Positions 55,751 through 64,000 of a stretch of 64,000 nucleotides of DNA are shown piece by piece. The notes under the pieces were generated by a model. The model saw nothing but the letters and a program-made list of their open reading frames with translations. It had not been told where the DNA came from and searched no databases. A program made the translations under genes and the position numbers. The stretch is from the NCBI GenBank assembly GCA_018398575.1, contig JAGTXZ010000014.1, positions 1,302,001 through 1,366,000 on the forward strand. The letters run 5' to 3'. The DNA comes from Ampelomyces quisqualis (Eukaryota > Ascomycota > Dothideomycetes > Pleosporales > Phaeosphaeriaceae). Numbering within the stretch: the first letter of the stretch is position 1; every line of letters starts with the position of its first letter.

Positions 55751-57127
55751 CTACAATTTCGAAAGGGCGTCCAGACTTGGTCGAACTTTCTGTTCGCCGT
55801 CCCAAACAAAGGGACTCAAAGTGAAGAACTTCTCCCGGTTTACCATCATCAAGGCGCTGCGCTTATGTGGTAGGTCCATGAGCTTTTCGACGTGGAAGCC
55901 ATGCGCGAAATCATACGCTAGAACTGTGCTGCTTGTGGCTGCAGGTTCGCCCACTAGGTTCCATGTTCGTGGCTCGTCGAGGAACATGTAGTGCATTAAG
56001 CCAGACCACCACGCGGACACCCGGTAGGGGCCCCTGAACCGGACATCGCCGACTAGTGAGTGTCGACCGCGGTCATATGGTGAAGACTGGTAGTGAGCGC
56101 CCATGTGGTCCTCCTATAGTGATGTCAGTTCGAAGAAACGCAAGGCGAAATACGTGTTTGGACTTGCCGTAGCCCAATAGACTTCGAAATAGGCAAACAA
56201 GACGTCGTCGAATGCCGCGAGCATGGTCAGCACGTGGGGGTCTTCATGCAGTTTTCGGAGATACTCGCGGTGCTCGTCCAGTGTCCCGGTTTCGTTCCAA
56301 CCGGCGGCCACACGTGGGTCGTTCTGCCAGTTATGGAAAAGGTTGAGATGATCCGGATTGGTATAGTCAAGAGCGACCATGGTAAAATGTTCCTTCAGAT
56401 GGGGGACCCACCTGCTGTAGATGATTGACCCAGGTTGTGGCTTTGGCTCCCGCACAGGATGCGAGGTGTGCCGTGGTAGGGCCGGGAACTGCGTAGACGG
56501 TGCGTTCTGGAATGGAAAGGTCGGGTAATGCTTTGTGATTGGTGTGTCTGACGCATCAAGTCGAGGCGCCCATACGGGACGAGGTCCGAACGGAGAGGCA
56601 GCGCCTTGCCAGAAGGTACTTCGGAGAAGCAGATGGCCGTCTTCGGCAGCTGATGTAGCTGATGCCTTCGGGTGACGATGAAATAAGCCAGTAGCGTACA
56701 AATCCCGGGCTACCAAGTCTGAGTCTTTGCCAGAAAAGATGACTCGCAAATGCTCGACCAGAGGATGCAGCGAAACCAAGGCATATGCCACAAGCCACAT
56801 CTGTGGGACTGATGGCCGTTCCGCAGACCAGGAAACAGTCACATATGGCGATCTTCGCGCGCGTGCCCAGGAACTGTTATCTCTCCGTGGTGGTGTCACG
56901 TTGTCGGCTAGAAAGGCGGCGTTACTGAACCACACTGTGTTGTTATGCAGCTGCGTGGGTGGCGGTGTCCCTTGACGGCTTGAAGATGATTTCGAAGCCA
57001 GAATCTGATTGCTGCCATGTTCCGTTCCCGCCGTTGAGTTTGTGACCTCATAGGAGGTAAGATACGGATGGGGCAGCTTCAAGACCAGTGTCTCTGGAGT
57101 GGCGTTTTTGTTTCTTTGTGGTGCCAT
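55751..57127 (-). CDS. sidF: N5-hydroxyornithine acyltransferase, SidF-like, peroxisomal
   Basis: complement(join(55751..56113,56168..57127)), 440 aa. The C-terminal half is the siderophore-type GNAT acyltransferase (IucB/SidF/SidL family): NPDHLNLFHNWQNDPRVAAG, WNETGTLDEHREYLRKL, FAYFEVYWATEDHMGAHY, DRGRHSLVGDVRFRGPYRV and EPRTWNLVGEP. These enzymes move an acyl group from CoA to the hydroxylated ornithine side chain. The protein ends in SKL, a PTS1. SidF, the anhydromevalonyl transferase, is known to be peroxisomal and SidL, the acetyl transferase, is not, so this favours SidF. The single intron (56114-56167) needs a GC donor (GCAAGT) with CTATAG acceptor; it joins YWAT to EDHMG. The start MAPQRNKN at 57127 is chosen over an upstream in-frame ATG. 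It is divergent from the monooxygenase-like gene. Confidence 0.85.
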
Positions 57128-57700
57128 GGTGCGCGATGGATTGACTTGGTGCATCGGGCAGAAAGTGGTTATAAGTAAGTATAAGTGGTGTGGTCCACAG
57201 AGAGGAAGCTTAAGGCTGCGCAAGCCTAATGCTGCTCGAGCGAGAACCGAAGTTGCCGAGGGACTGGCAAGACGACTCGCACATGCATAGGTATCATTAC
57301 GCAGGCGGTAGCGTTGGGTGAGTTTGACATGTACAATCATGGTGTGCGCAGGGGTGGTGCGCTACCATAGCTGGAATGCTCTGATTGGCGGCTGATCGCA
57401 CCAAGAGGGTGTTAGTTGAGACGAAAATTGCACACCATCACTCCCGTAGACATGTCCGGGCCCGGCTGACGTCGGTGACATGCTTTTGAGGCGTGCACGG
57501 CATGGGTAGTTAGCATGCCCGTGTGCGTCCATGCGCCGGACCACGTAATAATGCACTGCATGCATGAGCTGTTACGGAGTAGTGATTGTAACACAATCTT
57601 GCGGTGAATGGAGTCAGCGCTCTTCAATCCAGATCTTGCACACTGCAAACTTCCATCGACAGCTTCACCAGCACCAAAGCTGGCAAACACTCCTTTCACA
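57128..57700. promoter_or_regulatory. Divergent promoter between the SidF-like and monooxygenase-like genes
   Basis: 573 bp. A reverse CCAAT box (CTGATTGGCGG, 57381-57391) is present, a possible site for the CCAAT-binding complex that works with HapX under low iron. No ATCTGATAA site was found here. Assignment of function is inferred. Confidence 0.5.
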
Positions 57701-58990
57701 ATGGCCTCAACCGAGCAGTCAAGCAAACTGCTGGAGCCTCTTTCAGAATCCGATGCTTCACCTGCAACACCATGTTACGACCTCGTTTGTATTGGTTTTG
57801 GTCCAGCCCAGGTGGCCACAGCCATTGCTAATCGGGAATCCACAATGTCTGCCAACGTCCTTTTCTTGGAACGAAAGTCATCGTTTTCATGGCACTCGGG
57901 CTCACACGTTGCCCGGACACGGATGAACATGCCCTTTGTGTACGATCTTGCCACAATGCGAAATCCGAGATCAGCGTTCACCTATGTCAACTATCTTCTC
58001 GCTCAGAAACGCCTCGTCGAGTTTGCAAACTCTGACCGGCTGAATCCTTTGCGAGTGGAATTTGAGGACTACATGGAGTGGTGTGCTCAGCAATTCAAGG
58101 ACCAAGTCAGGTACGGCACCGAGGCCGTAGAAGTTACTCCAGAATCAGAGGACAATATCATCTCGGGGTGGAAGGTCGCTGTTCGGGATGCGAAGGGCGC
58201 CAGGTCTGTTGTGCGAGCAAGATGCGTAGTTGCGCCTTCGCCAGCGCATAACAACAGTCTCAAGCAGAACCCACTGCCATCAGTCGACTTCCTTGCGGGA
58301 CAGCGCATCATCGCCATGAAAGACTACCAGACGAGACGCGATGAGCTGCGAGGCGCTAACGAACCACCGCTAAATGTGGCCTTGGTTGGCTCTGGTCTAC
58401 AAATGGCTGAGATCCTGGACGACCTGCTCTTGTGCCCTCGCCTTGGCAACATCACAGTCGTGACAGAAGATGAATCCCTCATACCACTCCAAGTACTTGG
58501 CGAGCAGGAGCCGCCGCCGCCTCGTCTGTGTTCAGTCTGGGCGAAGCCGTCCTGTGGTCGCAAAGGCTCGATCACTGACGCATCGGAACTTATTCAAACC
58601 ATCTACATGCGGGCGTACGAGAAGCAAGTTGCCAGCAGAGGCCAGTTTGGCATGCGAGTAGTGGTCGGCAAGGACGCTGCGGAATCTTGTTCAGCCTCAA
58701 ACTTCATCATTCGGGACACGGCAGCAGCCCCATTACGCAGCACTCAGCTGCTTCAAGGCCTTGATGCATTAGTCCTGGGCTGTGGATCCAAGGGTGATAG
58801 CCTCGAAGAGGTGCATTTCAAGCGGAACGCAGTAGCTGGTGGTTGCAGGGTGTTCCTCATGTCGGCCAACTCCGAAGGCGGCCGATCACTGGCAAAAGAC
58901 ATTGCGGTAACAGCGGGAAAAGTTGTGGGGGCCCTTTCTTCAGGTTCTGGTGTGCGACCAGAGGGCAGGGTGGCTCAAGCGCGGATGTGA
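57701..58990 (+). CDS. Divergent L-ornithine N5-monooxygenase-like flavoprotein
   Basis: 429 aa from ATG 57701, no introns. The N-terminal half clearly belongs to the SidA/PvdA N-hydroxylase family: CIGFGPAQVATAIA (FAD loop, GxGPA), FSWHSGSHVARTRMNMPFVY, DLATMRNPRSAFTYVNYL and LRVEFEDYMEWCAQQFKD. The NADPH loop is VALVGSGLQMAEILDDLL near 228-236. The C-terminal half departs from the family: the usual ATGY-type motif is replaced by DALVLGCGSKGDS, and the usual catalytic and substrate-side segments after the NADPH loop are not recognisable. It is also shorter than SidA, about 500 aa. It may hydroxylate a different amine, or have lost activity. It shares a promoter with the SidF-like gene, which supports a role in siderophore assembly. 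Confidence 0.8.
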   Translation: MASTEQSSKLLEPLSESDASPATPCYDLVCIGFGPAQVATAIANRESTMSANVLFLERKSSFSWHSGSHVARTRMNMPFVYDLATMRNPRSAFTYVNYLLAQKRLVEFANSDRLNPLRVEFEDYMEWCAQQFKDQVRYGTEAVEVTPESEDNIISGWKVAVRDAKGARSVVRARCVVAPSPAHNNSLKQNPLPSVDFLAGQRIIAMKDYQTRRDELRGANEPPLNVALVGSGLQMAEILDDLLLCPRLGNITVVTEDESLIPLQVLGEQEPPPPRLCSVWAKPSCGRKGSITDASELIQTIYMRAYEKQVASRGQFGMRVVVGKDAAESCSASNFIIRDTAAAPLRSTQLLQGLDALVLGCGSKGDSLEEVHFKRNAVAGGCRVFLMSANSEGGRSLAKDIAVTAGKVVGALSSGSGVRPEGRVAQARM

Positions 58991-59639
58991 GGCAGAGAAG
59001 CTTGAGCATCCGCGGTGCCCTTTTGGTCACGTGCGATTGCACCTGCACCATCTGAACACGTAGCCCAGGTATCTCGCGTTTCATCGGACAAATCTTGTAA
59101 TGTAAATGTGGTGTCATTTGGCTCTTTCATCGCCGCTAGCTTCCCACCTGTACGGTGATGCCGCGTGTCTGAATCAGGAAAGGCGCAATGAAGAATCTGA
59201 TAACTACCCGCCCCACGAGCCAAGCGCTCGTGGGGCGGGTATAATAAGACGGACGTCCGTGCTACGCCCGACGCTAGCAACCCTCCAACTTTAGACCCCC
59301 CCACGTAACACACCATGTGCATGCCGCATGCGCTTCGCGGACGGCTGCAATTTATGGGCACCCACTACGGAGTAGGTATGTACCACCTATGTCAGTCTTG
59401 GCCAAGGCGGTTTGGATGGGTCACTCTTGGCATCTCCCGTGCGAGACACCTTCGACCCATCATGCCCCATGCATCCCCGACACACACGAAGCAGACTTGT
59501 CTTTGTACCGTCAAGTGGCGCCCATCATCTGTTCGCGTTCGTGCGAAAGGCCTCTTGGTCCCTGAGATACCCCAAACCCACTTTCGATTGAACGACGCTC
59601 GGTGAGCTTTCCACTAGGCCTGGCCCCCTCGCGCCCTCC
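58991..59639 (+). promoter_or_regulatory. Upstream region of the ABC transporter with an ATCTGATAA site and a 15-bp palindrome
   Basis: An exact ATCTGATAA lies at 59195-59203. It is followed directly by the perfect inverted repeat ACCCGCCCCACGAGC (59206-59220), loop CAAGC, GCTCGTGGGGCGGGT (59226-59240). A TATA-like TATAATAAG begins at 59241. The palindrome contains GTGGGG, which fits the CreA SYGGRG pattern on both strands. The transporter start is about 400 bp downstream. Confidence 0.75.
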
Positions 59640-62600
59640 ATGCCCATCAAGCGACCCTCCAAGGCGTCTATCAAGCCGTTCTTTGGCTTCATCAATCTCC
59701 TGTTCTATGCAGACCCAACGTGGCTAGATAGGCTTCTCGTTGGTGTTGGATGCATCGCGGCCATTGCAGCAGGCGTCCCATTTCCTCTCATAGGTATTGT
59801 TTTCGGACAGCTCGTGGACGAGATCAACAATGCAACCTGTGCCAACCAATCAGGCGGTACCAGCTCAGCAGAAGAAACTTCGATTACGCCCAAGATCCTT
59901 CTGCTTGTGTACATCGCTATCGCCAGTTTTGTCTGCATATACACTCACCAGGTTTGCTGGAACTTGGCATCACAGAGGCTAGCCCAGCGCGTTCGAGACC
60001 GTTACCTCAGGAACTTACTCCGACAAGATGTAGCCTTCTTTGACAGGCTCCAAGCTGGTGAGGTGTCATCACGACTCAATGGCGACATCCAGGCGATTGA
60101 GAGTGGCACGAATGAGAAGGTGGGCGTCGCCCTGACTTGCGTATCATTTTGCATCACTGCATATATCGTCGGGTTCATCAAAGATGCGCAACTTGCCGGA
60201 ATGTTGGTCTCGCTTATCCCTGCCTTCCTCCTCATGGCAACAATTGGTGGGCATTTCGTCTCCAAATATACAACTAAACTATCAGCAAGCTTCGGCTCCG
60301 CCAGCGCCATCGCTTCCGAGGCACTCAGTAACGTCGGACTTGTCCACGCACTCGGCGCGAATACCAGGTTAGAGAATCAGTTCAAAGGTCATCTTGAAGA
60401 AGCCCGGACGCAAGGTATCCGCAAAGCTACAGCTGCAGCAGTACAAGCTGGCTTGCTTTATTTCATAGCTTTCTCAGCTAGTGCTTTGGGTTATTGGCAA
60501 GGTAGCCGCAAGGTTGCAAACGCACTTGAAGGCAGTGGTGATACCACCATTGGCGAGATCTACACCGTTATATTCATCCTTCTGGACGGTGCCATTGTCT
60601 TGAGCCAGGTGGCGCCTATGCTTCCATTCTTCAGCGGTGCTCTGGCTGCTTTCGAGCGGCTGCATAAGGACATCGAAACCAGACCCACCATCGACAGCAA
60701 CTCGACCATCATTCCGAAGGATCTACACACAGACGGTGCTATTGAGCTCCGTGATGTTGCATTCACGTATCCCTCAAGGCCAGACCATCCCGTCCTGAAC
60801 AAGATCTCCTTGAGCTTTGCACCTGGCCACCTGACCGCCATCGTTGGTCTATCTGGAAGCGGTAAATCGACTATTGCTAGTTTGATCACCCGGTTCTATG
60901 ATCCAACGCATGGCGAAATACTTCTTGACGGCAAAAACATCAAAGACATCAACGTCATTGCGCTCAGGGGTCACATCAGCCTAGTGCAGCAAGAACCGTC
61001 GCTTCTGGACCGGTCGATCCTCGAAAATATTGCCCTTGGTCTTGTCAATTCGCCAGATCATGCGCATCTCAGCTCTGTACTGTTGAGCAATCGCTTAGCA
61101 CAACTTGCGGAGCAGGTGAGAAGTGGCCAAGATCTCGCGCAATGTGCCGAAGAGGCTGGCGCTGAGATTGTGGAAATCTTACGACTTGTCCAAGATTCTG
61201 CGAAACTTGCAGACGTCGCAACCTTCATAAATCGACTGGAATTCGGCTTCGCGACCATGGTTGGCTCGAGCGGAAGCTTGGTGAGTGGTGGTCAGAAGCA
61301 GCGTATTGCGCTTGCCCGTGCCCTTGTTCGCAATCCCCGGATCCTGATCCTAGACGAAGCTACAGCAGCTCTCGACTCAGCTAGTGAACAACGCATCCAG
61401 GCTGCCATCGATTGCGCTTCAGATGGGCGCACTGTGATATCCATCGCTCATCGATTGTCGACAATTCGACATGCATCTAAGATCGTCGTTATGAAGAAGG
61501 GCGACATTATTGAGCAAGGCACGCACGAAGAGCTGGTTGCTTTGGGTGGGTCATACGCAGACATGATCCGACTTCAATCTCTCCAGGCATCGGATGACGG
61601 AGCTTCGTGCTCGAGGACGAGCCTTGAAGGGAGCAGTATCGACATTCAGGATGATGAAAAACAGCTCCTCACCTTGGAAGGTGATGGAGCTGATTCCGAA
61701 AAGGCTCCGCAACTATCCCAGGCAGCGAAGCCTGCAGATGGAATTATAGCGAGATCGATTGTGAAGACTATGGCTCCTCTGGTGCGACCATACTTGTTTC
61801 TACTTGTCCTAGCATTCTTCGCTGCTCTGATTGTTGGTGGCCAATACTCTGGTTCTGGCCTCCTATTCGGTAATATCATGGGCACCATGTCACCATGCAA
61901 CCCGCCCGACTACATCCGGTCTCGTGGCGAACTTCTTTCAGGGCTGTGGTTCATGCTTGCATGTATCGAGTTCTTGGCCAACTTCACGAGCTGGGCAGTA
62001 TTCGGGCTCATCTCCGAGCGTCTTATCTTCAAAGTGAGAAATATTTCTCTACATGCGCTCCTGCAACAGCCTTTGCAATGGCATGAATCGGACGGCAGGA
62101 CTCCATCGATGTTGCTTGAATATATCACCAAAGACGGCAACGCTCTCGCCGGATTCAGTGGCTCCATTATTGGTAGGTGGCGCTATTCACAACCTAGTTT
62201 CGTGCTCAATGACTAACAATATGGTTCAAAGGCACATTGTTTTCTGTTATCGTCAACTTCATTGCCGCTATCGTCTTGTCCCATATTGTGGCATGGCGAA
62301 TCGCACTCGTGTGTTTAGTAGTCATACCGCTCCTTCTTGGCGCTGGTTACATGCAGCTTCGGGCTATCGGTAAATTTGCTACTAAGCATGCAGGTGCCTT
62401 TTCTTCATCGATTGGCATCACGATAGAAGCAGTCTCGAATATCCGCACTGTACACGCTCTTTCTATTGAAGACGAGATTCTCCAAACCTATCGTCGTTCC
62501 CTGAGGACTCCTCGGAAAGAGATGGTACAGCAGAGCTTCAGGACCAATGTTTGGTTGGCGATCGCCAACTCTTGCGGTGGCTTCATTTACGCATTTGCTT

Positions 62601-63634
62601 ATTGGTGGGGATCGAAGAACATTATAGAGGGCAGGTACAGCCAAACGGAATTCTTCATTATCCTCATTGTCATGCTGGTGTCAGCGCAGCTCTGGGGCCA
62701 GCTATTTACCCTCGCGCCGGAAATCGCGAAGGCTAAAAGCGCCATGTCGCGAATCTGTGGTCTTGTCGATCTTGAAAACCGATTCGATACATCTGGCTTC
62801 AACTCATCCAGGACAGGCCACGAGCAGAAACAGCTCGATATCGAGGCAGCCGCCGACGTCGAAAAGCTTCAGGGTCCACAAGGAGGTGCACGCATCGTGT
62901 TTAGAGACGTTGAATTTTCCTACCCTGCGCGCCCAGGCATTTCCGTGCTTTCATCGCTTTCCTTCTCAATACAGCCTGGCCAATTCTGTGCTCTGGTCGG
63001 CCCTTCAGGCGCTGGCAAGAGCACCGTCCTTGCATTGCTCGAGCGATTCTACACGCCCTCATCCGGCAACATCTTCATCAATGGTTTTGATATTGCACGC
63101 CATGCTACCACGTCATTTAGGGATGACATTGCCTACGTTCCTCAGGATAATGTTATGTTTCAAGGCACCATAAGGTTCAACATCGCTCTTGGCGCACGGC
63201 CAGGATACACGCCATCGGACGAGGAGGTGCAGGAAGCTTGCAAGTTAGCAAACATACACGAAGCTATCATGGAACTACCGCAAGGCTATGACACCGAGTG
63301 TGGATCTAACGGATCTCAGCTATCTGGTGGCCAGCGACAGCGACTATCGATTGCACGTGCATTAGTACGAAAACCGAAACTACTGTTGCTGGACGAAAGC
63401 ACCAGCGCTTTGGATGCAGAGAGCGAGAAGGCTCTCGAGCTCGGTCTTGAGCGTGCCGTGAAAGGACATGGGGTCACAGTGATTGCCATTGCGCATCGGC
63501 TGCGGACTATCGCACGTGCAGATATGATTTTCCTGGTTGAAGGCGGCAGGGTCGTTGATCAGGGAAGACATGAAGAGTTGGTACACCGCAGCGAAAGTTA
63601 CAGGGTCAATGCCCTGCACCAGATGCTGGGTTGA
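59640..63634 (+). CDS. Full-length ABCB (MDR-type) transporter, SitT-like
   Basis: join(59640..62172,62232..63634), 1311 aa. The layout is (TMD-NBD)x2. The first half starts in the membrane domain LLVGVGCIAAIAAGVPFPLI and contains NBD1 with Walker A GLSGSGKST (about 403-411), signature LVSGGQKQR and Walker B ILILDEATAALD. The second half (LFLLVLAFFAALIVGG.. and, after the intron, LFSVIVNFIAAIVLSHIVAW) has NBD2 with GPSGAGKST, LSGGQRQR and LLLLDESTSALD. Both NBDs have intact catalytic residues. The intron 62173-62231 restores GSIIGTLFSV. In Aspergillus fumigatus a related transporter (SitT) lies next to sidF, and ABC transporters sit next to siderophore NRPS genes in other fungi. Export or import of a siderophore or its precursor is inferred. 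The upstream ATCTGATAA suggests iron control. Confidence 0.92.
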
Positions 63635-63777
63635 ACTCGCCAAATCTCTGCAAGTACTGACAAGCGACAAGACACCCTCACGGGTCGTCTGTACACCTAT
63701 CGCGTCTTCAGAGGAGCTTTGTACACTATTGCGAACCGCCAATAAATCAATACAATAATTCGAGTCTCAGACTCGTG
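63635..63777. other. Convergent intergenic spacer
   Basis: 143 bp between the transporter stop (63632-63634) and the stop of the partial GNAT gene (63778-63780). Nothing recognised. Confidence 0.5.
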
Positions 63778-64000
63778 CTATCTATACTCGATAGCTGCCG
63801 GGACCTTTCCGTTCGCTCCTGTCGGTACATATATAAACAAAGCTACTCTGCTTTCGTTCCCTACGCTGCCTGCTCCAGTTGTTTCGAGAACGTCCGATTT
63901 CTTTAGCTGGTGTACCATGCGCTGACATCCCATTTTCTCGTACAGCCGAACACCTTCAGGCGAACTCTCAACATAAATGGGTAGCCCTACTTTCTCCGCA
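63778..64000 (-). CDS. GNAT-family N-acetyltransferase, C-terminal end (5' part beyond window)
   Basis: The last 73 residues of a minus-strand gene lie here; the stop is TAG at 63778-63780. EKVGLPIYVESSPEGVRLYE is the familiar C-terminal segment of fungal GNAT acetyltransferases (core LPxYLEASPEGxxLYEKxGF), followed by KMGCQRMVHQLKKSD. The rest of the tail, with FIYVPTGANG, is unremarkable. Whether it belongs to the siderophore locus cannot be judged from the fragment. Confidence 0.75.
   Translation of the reverse strand, partial: AEKVGLPIYVESSPEGVRLYEKMGCQRMVHQLKKSDVLETTGAGSVGNESRVALFIYVPTGANGKVPAAIEYR

Noticed and set aside
1..64000. tRNA, rRNA, CRISPR arrays, complete transposons
   Set aside because: I scanned by eye for tRNA B-box-like GTTCGANTC, regular short repeats with spacers, transposase or reverse-transcriptase motifs and terminal repeats and found none that stand up. 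A tRNAscan and RepeatMasker run would be decisive.

Overview
The window comes from a filamentous ascomycete, most likely a Dothideomycete of the Pleosporales type. Genes are monocistronic on both strands and carry short spliceosomal introns, mostly 48 to 90 nt, with GT..AG ends and CTRAY-like branch sites. The gene set (RACK1, U1-C, Tfb5, MED1, glutamine synthetase, HMCES, NDUFAF2-like, secreted proteinase-K-type proteases, hydroxamate siderophore genes) is that of a Pezizomycotina nuclear genome. The order name is inferred. Exon structures were derived by hand from splice motifs and reading-frame continuity.

Layout. 0-20 kb is a dense housekeeping block: the end of an MFS permease; an acidic protein with repeated DLVRWxSR motifs; a mitochondrial TPR protein whose 3' flank is triplicated; an HMCES/SRAP DNA-repair protein divergent from it; a large isochorismatase-like/AlkB/GST-like fusion; a peroxisomal dienoyl-CoA isomerase; RACK1 with a U24-like C/D snoRNA in an intron; an unknown F-box-like protein; a complex I assembly factor; a long calponin-homology protein; and U1-C. 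20-33 kb is gene-poor, holding two subtilisin-like secreted proteases and long stretches with no supported gene. 33-50 kb is dense again: a frameshifted membrane protein, Tfb5, a GFA-family protein, an unknown membrane glycoprotein, a small zinc-binding-like protein, MED1, glutamine synthetase and a large disordered protein with DLxDFIR motifs. At 50.3-52.1 kb lies a decayed FAD-oxidoreductase/Rieske pseudogene.

52.7-64 kb looks like an iron-regulated hydroxamate siderophore locus. It holds an acyl-CoA ligase (SidI type), a hydroxyornithine acyltransferase ending in SKL (SidF type), a divergent ornithine N5-monooxygenase-like protein and a full ABCB transporter (SitT type). ATCTGATAR sites, the motif bound by iron-repressing GATA factors, lie upstream of the ligase (four) and the transporter (one). 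The ligase and acyltransferase would make and transfer an acyl group onto N5-hydroxyornithine, the monooxygenase-like protein would be the hydroxylation step or a derivative of it, and the transporter would move the product. No NRPS lies inside the window. A partial GNAT gene runs off the right edge.

The observations most worth a second look are the triple fusion with a catalytically altered isochorismatase domain, the siderophore locus with its GATA sites and a perfect 15-bp palindrome, the intronic snoRNA, the 3'-flank triplication, the in-frame coding-like tail after the U1-C stop, and the pseudogene.
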